A program made the translations under genes and the position numbers. Below, in pieces: positions 1-8,736 of a DNA stretch of 64,000 nt. Numbering within the stretch: the first letter of the stretch is position 1; the number at the start of each line of letters is the position of its first letter. The stretch is from JANXQG01 sp964615095 (GTDB lineage Bacteria > Planctomycetota > Planctomycetia > Pirellulales > Thermoguttaceae), in assembly GCA_964615095.1 (NCBI GenBank), contig CAZTPX010000022.1, forward strand, positions 1-64,000, written 5' to 3'. The notes beneath the pieces are model-generated. The model was not told where the DNA came from. It searched no databases and saw only the letters and a list, made by a program, of their open reading frames with translations.

Positions 1-1
1 G

Positions 2-1855
2 GCCGGTTTCAAGGAAGTCGGGCCGGAAGGCGCAGCCCTGGAGGACAAGGTCCGCCAAAAGGTCCAGGCGGCGGGGATTCCGCTGATCGGCCCCAACTGC
101 CTGGGCGTGATCAATACCCACAGCGACGTGCGCATGAACGCTACGTTCGGCCGCAAGATGCCCGCCGCGGGCAATCTGGGCTTCCTTTCGCAAAGCGGTG
201 CGCTTTGCACCTCGGTGTTGGATTACGCCGAGGAACGCAACATGGGCTTCAGCAAGTTCATCAGTTTCGGCAACAAGGCCGACGTCAACGAAATCGACCT
301 GCTGGACTACCTGGCCGAGGACGAAGAGACGGCGGTCATCGCCATGTACCTGGAAGACATAAGCAACGGCCGGCAGTTCATCGAGCGGGCACGCAAGATC
401 TTCTGGGAAACGCACAAACCCATGCTCTGCCTGAAGTCGGGCCGCTCGGCGGAAGGCGCGAAGGCGGTCAGCAGCCACACCGGTTCGCTGGCCGGTTCCG
501 ACTCGGTCTATGATGCTCTCCTCGCGCAAAGCGGCGTGCAGCGCGTCGATACGATTGCCGAATTATTCGACTATGCGGCGCTTTATACCACGCAACCGTT
601 GCCCAAGGGGCCGCGGGTGGCGATCATCACCAATGCCGGCGGCCCGGGCATCATGGCCACCGACGCCGCGGTCCGCAACGGCCTGCAGTTGGCCGTGTTG
701 AGCGACGCCACAAAGGAGAAGCTTCGCCCCGCGCTCCCCGCGGCGGCTTCGCTCCGCAACCCGGTGGACGTGATCGGCGACGCCCGCAGCGATCGCTACA
801 AGGCGGCCGTCCGCACCGTGCTGGAAGATCCGGGCGTGGACATGGGCATCGTGATCCTCACGCCCCAGTCGATGACCGAAATCGAAGAGACTGCGGCCGT
901 CGTGCCCGAAGCCGTCAAGGGCATCAACAAGCCGGTCATCTGCTCATTCATGGGCGTTCGCGACGTGGCCCCAGGCGTGGCTATCCTCCGCCAGGCGCAC
1001 ATCCCCAACTATCCCTTCCCCGAGGACGGCGTGCGGGCACTCGCCGCAGCCACACGTCTGGTCACGCTGCAAGAGATTCCGCACCGTACGATGCTCGACC
1101 TGACCGATTGCGACGTGGCCGGCGCGCGGAAGATCATCGAAAAGACCATGGGCGACAAGGACAGCTATTACATGGGCCAGGCCGAATGCCGGCCGTTGCT
1201 GGCGTGCTATCGCCTGCCACTGCTGAGGAGCGACGTCGCCTGCACGCCCGACGATGCGGCGAAGCTGGCCAGCGAGATTGGCGGGCCGTTGGCCATGAAA
1301 GTCATGTCGCCCGACGTGGTTCACAAGTACGACGCTGGCGGCGTGATGCTCAAGGTGGTAGGCCCGGAACAGGCCCGGGCCGCTTTTGCCCAGATCCATG
1401 AGAACGTGCTCAAGCACGTGCCGGGGGCGAAAATCCGCGGCGTTCTCGTCGAGCAGATGGCCCCCAAGGGCGTCGAGGTGATCCTGGGCGCCAGCCGCGA
1501 CGCCCGTTTCGGACCGCTGATGATGTTCGGTTTGGGCGGCACGATGGTCGAGGTCCTCAAGGACGTCACCTTCCGCCTGGCCCCCATGTGGCAGATCTCG
1601 GCCGAGCGCATGGTCCGCTCGATCAAGGCCTTCAAGATCCTCGACGGCTTCCGCGGCAAACCGCCGGCGGACGTCGATGCGATCGTCGACATCCTGCTGC
1701 GGCTCTCGCACATGGTCTGCAACCATCCGGAGATTTCCGAGTTGGACATCAACCCGCTGATCGTGCATGACCGGGGGAAGGGTTGCTCGGTGGCCGACAG
1801 CCGCGTGATGTTGCGCAAGCCGGCGTGTTGCAGCGGGCATTGTGCGGCGAAGTGA
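2..1855 (+). CDS. Acyl-CoA synthetase (ADP-forming), acetate-CoA ligase type, 5'-partial
   Basis: The reading frame is open from base 2, so the gene begins before the window and the ATG at 107 is internal. The visible part starts in the CoA-binding (succinyl-CoA synthetase alpha-like) domain with the motif GPNCLGVINT. It continues into the ligase-CoA domain, where SSHTGSLAGSD carries the His expected to be phosphorylated in ADP-forming acyl-CoA synthetases. An ATP-grasp domain follows (GGPLAMKVMSPDVVHKYDAG, then FGLGGTMVEVLKD and LDINPLIV near the end). The family interconverts acyl-CoA + ADP + Pi with acid + CoA + ATP in the cytoplasm. Alpha and beta parts are fused in one chain, as is common in bacteria. 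The acyl substrate cannot be read from sequence. The next gene begins 4 bases after the stop, suggesting co-transcription. Confidence 0.93.
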   Translation, partial: AGFKEVGPEGAALEDKVRQKVQAAGIPLIGPNCLGVINTHSDVRMNATFGRKMPAAGNLGFLSQSGALCTSVLDYAEERNMGFSKFISFGNKADVNEIDLLDYLAEDEETAVIAMYLEDISNGRQFIERARKIFWETHKPMLCLKSGRSAEGAKAVSSHTGSLAGSDSVYDALLAQSGVQRVDTIAELFDYAALYTTQPLPKGPRVAIITNAGGPGIMATDAAVRNGLQLAVLSDATKEKLRPALPAAASLRNPVDVIGDARSDRYKAAVRTVLEDPGVDMGIVILTPQSMTEIEETAAVVPEAVKGINKPVICSFMGVRDVAPGVAILRQAHIPNYPFPEDGVRALAAATRLVTLQEIPHRTMLDLTDCDVAGARKIIEKTMGDKDSYYMGQAECRPLLACYRLPLLRSDVACTPDDAAKLASEIGGPLAMKVMSPDVVHKYDAGGVMLKVVGPEQARAAFAQIHENVLKHVPGAKIRGVLVEQMAPKGVEVILGASRDARFGPLMMFGLGGTMVEVLKDVTFRLAPMWQISAERMVRSIKAFKILDGFRGKPPADVDAIVDILLRLSHMVCNHPEISELDINPLIVHDRGKGCSVADSRVMLRKPACCSGHCAAK

Positions 1856-1859
1856 GAGC

Positions 1860-2318
1860 ATGCCCGAACTCACGCTGAACATCCTTGACACGTCGCCCAC
1901 GAAGTGCGGCAAACCTCGCCGGGAGGACCTCAAGCCCGGCGAGTGTTTATGCACCTATTGCACGGCCAAGTGCTGCCGCTACTTCGCGCTGGCGATGGAC
2001 AAGCCGACCACTTGGCGCGATTTCGACCACATGCGCTGGTTCCTGATGCACGAGAAGGCCAGCGTTTTCGTAGAAGAGGGCGCCTGGTACCTCCTGGTCC
2101 ACACACCTTGCCGGCACTTGCAGCCGGACAACCTCTGCGGCATCTACGAAACGCGTCCCAAGATCTGCCGCGACTATACGACCGACAAGTGCGAATACGA
2201 GGCGGATTGGGTCTACGACCACTATTGGGAAACGGCCGAGCAGGTCGTGGAATACGCGGAAGCCATGCTGGGCCCACGTCGCGGCGGGAGCTTTCGTAGC
2301 CCGAAACCGGCGGCCTGA
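1860..2318 (+). CDS. YkgJ-family cysteine-cluster protein (CxxCxxCC type)
   Basis: Protein of 152 aa starting MPELTLNILD. An in-frame GTG at 1842 would overlap the upstream gene; I chose the ATG at 1860 because conserved-looking sequence begins there. The Cys pattern CLCTYCTAKCCRYFAL near residue 31, followed by HTPCRHLQPDNLCGIYETRP and ICRDY, is the signature of the YkgJ/UPF0153 family, whose cysteines are thought to hold a metal or Fe-S centre. The biochemical role of the family is not established. It lies 4 bases downstream of the acyl-CoA synthetase gene on the same strand, so the two probably form an operon. Confidence 0.85.
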   Translation: MPELTLNILDTSPTKCGKPRREDLKPGECLCTYCTAKCCRYFALAMDKPTTWRDFDHMRWFLMHEKASVFVEEGAWYLLVHTPCRHLQPDNLCGIYETRPKICRDYTTDKCEYEADWVYDHYWETAEQVVEYAEAMLGPRRGGSFRSPKPAA

Positions 2319-2552
2319 GGTTTTTCACAATCTTTTCCTGCCATATTGGCAGCCGCACGGCGATCTTTTGGGTGGGTTGTCAATCGGAGGCCCGTTTTTT
2401 CTCTTGCGGCCGCTGGTCTCTCAAGCGTAACATATTATATAGCTGAGACTTACTGACGCCGTTTAGGGTGCGACCGAAAAGATCGCGGCCCTGGCACCTA
2501 AGTTGCACTGCAGAAGATTGGAAAAACAAACCTTTTTGCGTTGCACGCGAAC

Positions 2553-2966
2553 ATGCTCACCACCGATCCATCCCTGTTGATCAGCGACGACGACCTGAAT
2601 TTTCGGGAGACGTTGGAGAGTGTCTTTGCGCCGCGGGGGTTTCGCATTCTCCTGGCGGGCGACGGCGAGGAGGCCCTGCACATCATTCGCACCCAGGAGG
2701 TCCACCTAGCCCTGCTGGACATGCACATGCCCAAGCTCACCGGGCTGGAGACCTTGCGGCTGGTCAAGCAGTTCAAGGCCATGCTGCCCTGCATTCTGTT
2801 GTCTGCCCAATGGGATGACCTGCTTATCGAACAGGCCCGTTTGTCGCACGCCTTTCTCGTGTTGCCCAAGACCGTCACCTTGCGGCAGATCACCGGCGCG
2901 GTTCGGCAGGCCCTGCAGCGGACCTATCATTGGCACGACGACAATCGCGCGGAAAGCCAGTCGTAG
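2553..2966 (+). CDS. Stand-alone response regulator receiver domain
   Basis: Protein of 137 aa made almost wholly of one CheY-like receiver fold. The acidic pocket is SDDD near the N-terminus. The phospho-acceptor Asp is in LALLDMHMPKLTGLE, the conserved Thr/Ser position is in CILLSAQWD, and the Lys is in VLPKTVTL. There is no output domain. The TTG at 2541 could also be used; the ATG at 2553 fits the domain start better. It sits alone between the Cys-cluster gene and a minus-strand regulator, with no histidine kinase nearby, so its partner must be encoded elsewhere. A role as a phosphorelay intermediate or protein-protein switch is inference. Confidence 0.85.
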   Translation: MLTTDPSLLISDDDLNFRETLESVFAPRGFRILLAGDGEEALHIIRTQEVHLALLDMHMPKLTGLETLRLVKQFKAMLPCILLSAQWDDLLIEQARLSHAFLVLPKTVTLRQITGAVRQALQRTYHWHDDNRAESQS

Positions 2967-2974
2967 ATAGCCTC

Positions 2975-3436
2975 TCACCGCGGTTTGGGTCTTTGGCCGT
3001 GACATTTCCCCTGCACCCACGCTTGGAGGCGCTTCAGGCTGGCGGCGAGCGGTTCATCCCCGAGCATCAGGGCCACGTCGTGGATCTGCTGCAAGGCGTC
3101 GTGGATCACGCAATACTTTTCTCCCTTCCGGCCCTTTCCGCCCGCCGATTCGGAAAGGCGGCGAACGCGCCAGGCCTTGCGCCCGAAATCCTCCACCGTC
3201 TCCGTCAGGTCGAACCCCACGTGTTTCAAGAGGATCAGATCGCGTCGGACGGTCTTCTCGCAAACGCCCGATACGGCCGCCAATTCCTTGACGGTGAATC
3301 CCTTAGGGGCAAAGGTCAAGAGTTTCAGCAGCCGCCATTGGCGGGCCAGGGTTGATTCGTCGTCGCCCTCGGCTTGACGAATGTGAGTGGTGAGCAGGGG
3401 CAGGTATTCAGGCGGGGGGAGCGTAGCGGTGGTCAT
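2975..3436 (-). CDS. HTH transcriptional regulator (HTH_11/WYL-regulator N-terminal type)
   Basis: Protein of 153 aa. Residues about 30-90 form a winged helix-turn-helix: ARQWRLLKLLTFAPKGFTVK, then a recognition helix around SGVCEKTVRRDLILLKHVGF and the wing DFGRKAWRV. The following part (CVIHDALQQIHDVALMLGDE) resembles the linker helices of WYL-domain regulators, but the chain ends before any WYL effector domain. It is therefore a short DNA-binding protein, either naturally small or a truncated WYL regulator. It converges with the receiver-domain gene, with only 8 bases between the stops. Its target is unknown. Confidence 0.75.
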   Translation of the reverse strand: MTTATLPPPEYLPLLTTHIRQAEGDDESTLARQWRLLKLLTFAPKGFTVKELAAVSGVCEKTVRRDLILLKHVGFDLTETVEDFGRKAWRVRRLSESAGGKGRKGEKYCVIHDALQQIHDVALMLGDEPLAASLKRLQAWVQGKCHGQRPKPR

Positions 3437-3740
3437 GGGAATGTCGCAGGCGCGAACGCCTGCACGTAACGCCTCATTTGTTGAAACCTATTTCAAAACC
3501 CCCGGGCGGCACGAAGAAAGGCCGGCTCGGAATCGGTTCTGAAATAGGCTCCGAGGAAAACGATATTTTACCCACGCAGGGACGGCCCTGCAAGCAAGTC
3601 AAGCTGGAGAAGTTTTATCCCGCCATGGGGCTAAATACTCATATAACCCAAGCCAGCAAGGAGGACATTTCCCTCGCCTCCTACCCAGGGTACAATCGGG
3701 ATACCTCCATCCATTATTTACCCCTTCACAGGACTTGTCG
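3437..3740. other. Intergenic region with a 9-bp inverted repeat
   Basis: Divergent spacer between the HTH regulator (minus) and the secreted hydrolase (plus). The only structure I see is CCTATTTCA at 3487-3495 matched by TGAAATAGG at 3540-3548. This could be a regulator site for either gene, but there is no support beyond symmetry. A 78-codon reading frame at 3478-3744 has no gene-like features. Confidence 0.35.
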
Positions 3741-4562
3741 ATGAATATCAGAGATGCCCTTGGTGTAGCGTCCGTTCTTCTGGCCGCGGGAACTAGCTGT
3801 GCAGCAGCCGCGGAACTTCAGTTTACGCAACGTACTCAGGCGTTGAATCGCTATACCGACGGACACAATCACTGGGAGGTTGTCGCCAGCCGGAAGTCGC
3901 TGCGGGCCGAAGAGACCGCCATTATCATCTGCGACATGTGGGACAAGCATTGGTCGCGTGGCGCCAGCGAGCGCGTAGCCGTCATGGCGCCGCGGATGAA
4001 CGCCGTCGTCAAAGCGGCCCGCGCCCAAGGAGTCACAATCATCCATTGCCCTTCCGAGACCATGTCCTTCTACAAGGACCATCCGGCCCGCAAGCGGATG
4101 ATCGAGGCCCCCCGCGCGGAGATGCCCCAAGAGGCGGCGCACGACGATCCGCCGCAGCCGGTCGATGCCGCGGACGGCGGTTCCGATACGGGCGAGGCAC
4201 CCTGGTATCGGGCTTGGACCCGGCAGCATGCGGCCATTGAGATCGACGGGCAGAAGGATGGGATCAGCGATAGCGGCCAGGAAGTCTGGAATTTCCTGCA
4301 GCAGAAGCATATCAAGAATCTGATCATCATGGGCGTACATACGAACATGTGCGTGCTGAACCGACCGTTCGCCATCAAGGCCATGGTCCGGCGCGGCATG
4401 CACGTGTTCTTGGCGCGCGACCTGACCGACGCCATGTACAACCCCGCCCGGTCGCCTTATGTCAGCCACGGGGAAGGCACGCGCCTGGTGATCGAATTCA
4501 TCGAGAAGTTCTGGTGTCCGACCATTATTGGCGAGGACTTGCTGAAAGGCGGTCGTTCGTAG
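3741..4562 (+). CDS. Secreted isochorismatase-like cysteine hydrolase
   Basis: Protein of 273 aa. The ATG at 3741 gives a clean signal peptide (MNIRDALGVASVLLAAGTSC, Ala-rich cleavage region), so it is probably exported; the TTG at 3735 would add two residues. The fold is read from TAIIICDMWDKHW (catalytic Asp region), the following helix, GVTIIHCPSET, and IIMGVHTNMCVLNRPFAIKA, which contains the candidate nucleophilic Cys. The family hydrolyses amides, ureas or vinyl ethers, and the substrate cannot be predicted. Residues 140-165 form an acidic, Pro-rich insertion. An exported member is somewhat unusual and fits the many secreted proteins of planctomycetes. Confidence 0.82.
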   Translation: MNIRDALGVASVLLAAGTSCAAAAELQFTQRTQALNRYTDGHNHWEVVASRKSLRAEETAIIICDMWDKHWSRGASERVAVMAPRMNAVVKAARAQGVTIIHCPSETMSFYKDHPARKRMIEAPRAEMPQEAAHDDPPQPVDAADGGSDTGEAPWYRAWTRQHAAIEIDGQKDGISDSGQEVWNFLQQKHIKNLIIMGVHTNMCVLNRPFAIKAMVRRGMHVFLARDLTDAMYNPARSPYVSHGEGTRLVIEFIEKFWCPTIIGEDLLKGGRS

Positions 4563-4599
4563 GCCGGGCAAACGGTGCAACTCATTTCTTTACGGCGCC

Positions 4600-4893
4600 T
4601 CACTTTCGTTTCCGGTTCCGCTTCTTGGCCTTTGCTTGTTGCTTGCGCTTGGCCTTGGCCGCCTTTTCCTTTTTCCGATCGCGTGGTCCGTGGTCCTGGG
4701 TCCCCATGCCCCAACCGAATCCTCCCGACGGGGGAAGTGGCGGAAGCGGCCGTTCATCGGCTGCCAGCCCCAAGCCCGCCACGCCAAGTTCTTGTCGGAC
4801 CGCGCCCCAAGAACCGCTGATGTCGTCCGCCACGCGGTTCGCCGCGAACGCCCGCTCGATTGTGGGCAGGCTGGGCTTCAATTCCTGCGGCAA
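4600..4893 (-). CDS. Hypothetical protein with strongly basic C-terminal tail, possibly a gene remnant
   Basis: A 97-codon frame from a TTG at 4893. The last about 26 residues are almost all Lys, Arg, Ala and Gln (ending AKAKKRNRKRK), a composition typical of real basic tails in planctomycete proteins. The frame stays open upstream to a TAA at 4995-4993 (reading ELWRRIGVSEYRLTDALPQE) but contains no ATG or GTG. A strong ribosome-binding-site-like GGAGGTGAACT precedes an ATG at 4936 in a different frame. This suggests either a TTG start or a frameshifted or truncated older gene. No family recognised. Confidence 0.4.
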   Translation of the reverse strand: MPQELKPSLPTIERAFAANRVADDISGSWGAVRQELGVAGLGLAADERPLPPLPPSGGFGWGMGTQDHGPRDRKKEKAAKAKRKQQAKAKKRNRKRK

Positions 4894-5141
4894 AGCATCG
4901 GTCAGCCTGTACTCTGAAACTCCGATTCGCCGCCATAGTTCACCTCCCGTGCTATTTGGACCCGTTTGATTATCGCAGCCCGCGTCACTACCTTACCAAG
5001 GCCCGCCATCGCTGGGAAGTGACCCCATGCCTAAAGACAAGAAGTTTCGGGATGGATGGTAGCCAACCGTTGAACATCTTACAATTACGGATTCTAGTTC
5101 CGAAATTCACGTGATGCCCGTGCCCAAATGAGAAAGCACAG

Positions 5142-5804
5142 ATGACGAACTCCCTATTGCTCCCCGAGGTGCAAAATGTCCTTGAGCAGCTCCATAGCTT
5201 GGCCGATGCCCGCGACGAGGCCATTGTCCAGCAGGTTCGCGGCAACGAAGCGGTCTGGAATGCCGCTTCTTCGCAGCAAAAGGCGGCGATGTTGCAAGAC
5301 GCATTGCTGCCCGTTTCCAGCGATGCGGGAAGATTTCTTTATGCCGTCGCCCGTTCCATTTCGGCCAAACGCGTTGTGGAGTTCGGCACATCGTTCGGCG
5401 TCTCTACCATCTACTTTGCCGCCGCTCTGAAAGACAACGGCGGCGGCGTGGTGATCGGTTCCGAGCTTGAGGGGAGCAAGGTCGCCAAGGCGAGCCGGCA
5501 TCTTGCGGCCGCGGGCCTTTCCCCATTCGCTGAAATCCGTGCTGGCGACGCGATGCAAACCCTGCGCAACGTGGGCGGGGCAATAGACTTGCTCTTCCTT
5601 GACGGTTGGAAGCTTATGTACCCTGACGTACTGAAGCTGTTGATGCCCAGCCTGCGCCGAGGGTCCGTCGTTCTGGCCGACGACGTGACCCTTTTCCCCG
5701 ACGACGTGGCGAGTTACTTGGCTTTCGTCCGTGATCCCGCCAACGGCTTCGTGACGACCACACTGCCGCTTGGGGACGGGATCGAGTATTCAGTCAAGCT
5801 GTAG
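5142..5804 (+). CDS. Class I SAM-dependent methyltransferase (O-methyltransferase-like)
   Basis: Protein of 220 aa. After a helical cap of about 70 residues comes the SAM-binding motif VVEFGTSFGVSTIYFAAAL. Next are IGSELEGSKVAKA (acidic residue at the end of strand 2), AEIRAGDAMQTLR, and IDLLFLDGWKLMYPDVL (motif IV), followed by GSVVLADDVTLF. This is the layout of small catechol/caffeoyl-CoA-type O-methyltransferases and of Methyltransf_24 proteins. The substrate is unknown. A purine-rich GAGAAAG lies upstream of the ATG. The gene is isolated between a plus-strand spacer and a minus-strand aldolase gene. Confidence 0.85.
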   Translation: MTNSLLLPEVQNVLEQLHSLADARDEAIVQQVRGNEAVWNAASSQQKAAMLQDALLPVSSDAGRFLYAVARSISAKRVVEFGTSFGVSTIYFAAALKDNGGGVVIGSELEGSKVAKASRHLAAAGLSPFAEIRAGDAMQTLRNVGGAIDLLFLDGWKLMYPDVLKLLMPSLRRGSVVLADDVTLFPDDVASYLAFVRDPANGFVTTTLPLGDGIEYSVKL

Positions 5805-5833
5805 GCCGAATCGCTAATCTGGGAAGGCCCTGC

Positions 5834-6811
5834 TCACATGTCCAAATCGCTGGACATCTTGTCGTAGAAGGCCACGTACTGGTCGCGGGCCGTGTCGCTG
5901 GCCCGGGCGGCGATCGCGCTGCGGGGATGCTCGTTGAGCTGGCCGGTGATCATGTATTGCACCAGCGGACCCCATTCGAGCTTGCGGCTCAGCGGCAAGA
6001 GTTGCTCCTGCAGGACCTGGTAGATTGGCCGCATCTTGAACTTGGGATTCCGCAGGAAACCGATGAGAAGCTCCATGGGGCAATTGCCCGCGCCGCGGCC
6101 CAGGCCGGCCATCGAGGCGTCCACGCGGTTGGCCCCGTGGATGATCGCTTCGATCGAGTTGGCAAAGGCCAACTGCTGGTTATTGTGGGCGTGGATGCCC
6201 ACCTCCTTTTTCGTGTCGGCCCCGTAGCGAAGATACTTCTTGACCAGGATCTCAATCTGCTCGGCATACATCGAGCCGAAACTGTCGACGACGCAGACGC
6301 AACCAGCGGGCGTCTTGGCGATCTCCTCCAGCACCTGATCGATTTCCTGCTCCTTGACGGTGGAGACGGCCATCAGGTTGGCCGAGACTTCGTAGCCCTT
6401 GTCGAAGGCGTCCTTGATCATGTCGACGGCTTCGGAAACCTGGTTGGCGTAGAAGGCCACGCGGATCAAGTCCAACACGCTGTCTTTCTTGGGAAGCACG
6501 TCCGTCCGCCAGTCGCTCTTGCCGGCGTCGACCATGGCCGCCAGTTTGAGCGGAGTGTGATTGTCGCCCACGATCCGCCGCAGGTCGGACTCGTCGCAGA
6601 ATTTCCAGGCGCCGAACTTGTTCTGGGCGAAGATCTGCTTGGACGACTTGTAGCCCAGTTCCATGTAATCGACGCCCGCCGCCACGCAGGCCTCATAGAC
6701 CGCCTTGACGAAACCGTCCTCAAAACCGTGGTCGTTGCACAGGCCGCCGTCGCGAATCGTGCAATCGAGAACTTTCAATTCGGGCCGATAGGTGATCCAG
6801 GGGGCAGACAT
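5834..6811 (-). CDS. HMGL-like / DRE-TIM metallolyase (aldolase catalytic domain protein)
   Basis: Protein of 325 aa with one TIM-barrel domain. The N-terminal motif LKVLDCTIRDGGLCNDHGF supplies the metal-binding Asp and catalytic Arg-Asp of the DRE-TIM superfamily (HMG-CoA lyase, isopropylmalate synthase, 4-hydroxy-2-oxovalerate aldolase). GIHAHNNQQLAFANS gives the two metal-ligand histidines. ASMAGLGRGAGNCPME is the glycine-rich loop seen in oxovalerate aldolase-like members. There is no regulatory C-terminal domain. The start has a good AAGGAG site 6 bases upstream. Substrate and pathway are uncertain; neighbouring genes do not define one. Confidence 0.85.
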   Translation of the reverse strand: MSAPWITYRPELKVLDCTIRDGGLCNDHGFEDGFVKAVYEACVAAGVDYMELGYKSSKQIFAQNKFGAWKFCDESDLRRIVGDNHTPLKLAAMVDAGKSDWRTDVLPKKDSVLDLIRVAFYANQVSEAVDMIKDAFDKGYEVSANLMAVSTVKEQEIDQVLEEIAKTPAGCVCVVDSFGSMYAEQIEILVKKYLRYGADTKKEVGIHAHNNQQLAFANSIEAIIHGANRVDASMAGLGRGAGNCPMELLIGFLRNPKFKMRPIYQVLQEQLLPLSRKLEWGPLVQYMITGQLNEHPRSAIAARASDTARDQYVAFYDKMSSDLDM

Positions 6812-7081
6812 CGAGGCTCCTTCAAAGGGCGGTGGCGGCGAAAAGGGTTGTCTTTAACATTTAACGTTATGAAGTGGACGACCCCTGCCAGGGATCCATT
6901 CCTCCATTTCGCTAGATAATCACGTTCATCTTCATTCTGATTTTCCGGGACGAAAATGTCAACCGGTGTGGCCTATTTCCTACAGAACCGGGCCGCCAAA
7001 ATGTGCCGCCTCCACCGACTTGCCAAGACGGCGGCATGCGGCGAAAATGGTTCTTTTCTTTATAAACCGACGGAAATCGCG

Positions 7082-7708
7082 ATGTTGATGTACTGCATTC
7101 GCCACGGCGAGAGCACCTACAATGCTGAAGGACGTGTCCAAGGACACTTGAATATTCCCCTCTCGGAGCTGGGCCGACGGCAGGCGGCCGCCTTGGCCGA
7201 GGTCAGCCGGGGCTGGGGCGCCGAGGCGATCTTTTGCAGCCCCTTGCAGCGCGCCCGCGAGACGGCCGAACCGATCGCCGCAGCCCTGGCCCTTGCAGTC
7301 CGCGAGGAACCCCGCCTGATCGAAATCCGGGTGGGCGTCTTTCAGGGCCACAGCCGCGATGAGTTGGATCGGATCTGTCCGGAGGAGTACGCCCGCTGGC
7401 GGAGCGGCGATCCGGACTACGTGGTGCCGGGCGGCGAGTCGCGCCGCGCCCTCATGCAGCGCGGTCGCGAGGTCCTGGAGTCAATTGCCCAAGGCGATTA
7501 TCAGCGAGTGGTCGTCGTCAGCCACGGCGCCATCCTGGCGGCCGCTTTCAAGTCGCTCCTGGAGGTCCCCGCCCACCGGCATCCGTTCCTGCTTGAGAAC
7601 GCGTCGGTTTCACGCCTGGAGATCGACCAGGCGATTGTTCGGCTGCACACGCTCAACGAGGTGGCACATTTGAAGGGCGTCGGACTGGCGGGAGGAGGGG
7701 ATCTGTAA
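7082..7708 (+). CDS. Histidine phosphatase (phosphoglycerate mutase-like) family protein
   Basis: Protein of 208 aa starting MLMYCIRHGEST. The RHG motif with the phospho-accepting His lies at the very N-terminus, as usual for the family, so I start at 7082 and not at the longer in-frame ATG at 6956. Further features are GHLNIPLSELGRRQA, FCSPLQRARETAEPI (second Arg), EIRVGVFQGHS (catalytic acid region), GGESRRALMQR and VVVVSHGAILAA (second His). Members dephosphorylate small phosphorylated metabolites or act as cofactor-dependent mutases; length and motifs favour a phosphatase. It is divergent from the aldolase gene, with about 270 bases between their starts. Confidence 0.88.
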   Translation: MLMYCIRHGESTYNAEGRVQGHLNIPLSELGRRQAAALAEVSRGWGAEAIFCSPLQRARETAEPIAAALALAVREEPRLIEIRVGVFQGHSRDELDRICPEEYARWRSGDPDYVVPGGESRRALMQRGREVLESIAQGDYQRVVVVSHGAILAAAFKSLLEVPAHRHPFLLENASVSRLEIDQAIVRLHTLNEVAHLKGVGLAGGGDL

Positions 7709-7768
7709 GCGCTTGGCCGGTCAGAAATCAAAAGATGCGCCCCTTGCGTTGGTGAACTGAATTCTTGG

Positions 7769-7774
7769 TATAAT
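7769..7774 (+). promoter_or_regulatory. Consensus -10 box (TATAAT) upstream of the gene at 7867
   Basis: A perfect TATAAT, preceded by an AT-rich stretch and a TTGCGT at 7744-7749 with a 19-base spacer. It is about 90 bases before the GTG start at 7867. A perfect sigma70-type -10 box is rare in this GC-rich window. Confidence 0.45.
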
Positions 7775-7866
7775 GGGATAACCAGAAAGCCTCCCGGTGC
7801 TCAAAACCGCGATTTTCTGCCAGTTTTGTGCGAATGAGAGGATTGCACCGATTGCAGGAGACTATT

Positions 7867-8667
7867 GTGCCCATAAGAGTAACGGGCGAGACTCGCCAAA
7901 TTACTGAGGCGATTAACGGTTTTCCGGCAAATTACCAGACCGACTTTTCCGAGGTTCGGGCGATCGCGCGACAGTATCTGGCTGGAGCCCAACCGACAGA
8001 CAATGTCGTGTCAGATCTTGCGATGGCCCTTCGATGTGTGCTCAGGTGCTGGGGTGCCGGAAATCGCGGGGCACCAAACGTGCAGAACGTGCAGGAGTTT
8101 AAGGATTTGCTGGGCAGGCCCGAAATACACGCTTCGCTCGCCGTCCTTGCGCGTACACCGCTTTCCGCCCTCAACGTCGTGCAACAACATCGATATCTGC
8201 ATGGCAAACCAGCTACACTGGAGGAACTTGTCACATTTGATTTGAACTTCTTCTACGCACTACGCGCCGCTGGTGAGCGATTGTTCATCGGAAACACCAA
8301 CGCCGCGTACCCAATGAAGGCCGTGCTCCTGGTTACGGGTTTCATGCCGGCGTTCGACGGCCACGTGCGAACTGGCCTTCAACGTGGCGGCTTCCGTGGA
8401 ATGAATAAAACTCAATTCTTCCTCCCGAAAGACACCAATTGCACAGACGGAAAGAAGGTGGCGCGACTGCCCTTCCTTCTTGGCGAGTGCTGGGCAAGTT
8501 GCGCTCCGCAGCTTCGACAGGGAATTGAGAATAGTCGTTTTTCGACGCTTTTTGAGGAGCCGGGTAGAGTCTTTGATGTACTGCTATTCATGCAAGCAGG
8601 CAAGGAGAAGCCAGTGCTCGTGACTTGGGATCCGCCTGATGATACGAATTGGTATGAATTGCCGTGA
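7867..8667 (+). CDS. Unrecognised protein, possibly acquired
   Basis: Protein of 266 aa from the GTG at 7867, which has AGGAG 8 bases upstream; the frame is open back to a GTG at 7828. I recognise no domain. The sequence looks globular and soluble, without signal peptide or membrane segments. Helical stretches are present around LAMALRCVLRCWGAG and VTFDLNFFYALRAAGER, and there is a distinctive segment, LLVTGFMPAFDGHVRTGLQR. The gene is visibly less GC-rich in third positions than its neighbours and is preceded by a consensus -10 box. It lies next to broken small genes and a toxin-antitoxin remnant, which together suggest horizontally acquired DNA. The protein is real (long uninterrupted frame, good start), but its function is unknown. 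Confidence 0.7.
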   Translation: MPIRVTGETRQITEAINGFPANYQTDFSEVRAIARQYLAGAQPTDNVVSDLAMALRCVLRCWGAGNRGAPNVQNVQEFKDLLGRPEIHASLAVLARTPLSALNVVQQHRYLHGKPATLEELVTFDLNFFYALRAAGERLFIGNTNAAYPMKAVLLVTGFMPAFDGHVRTGLQRGGFRGMNKTQFFLPKDTNCTDGKKVARLPFLLGECWASCAPQLRQGIENSRFSTLFEEPGRVFDVLLFMQAGKEKPVLVTWDPPDDTNWYELP

Positions 8668-8736
8668 TGAAACTGATTCCAGACGCAAGACTTGATTCGA
8701 ATAATCTAGTTCTGGTATCCGGAACGAGAGGTTAAC

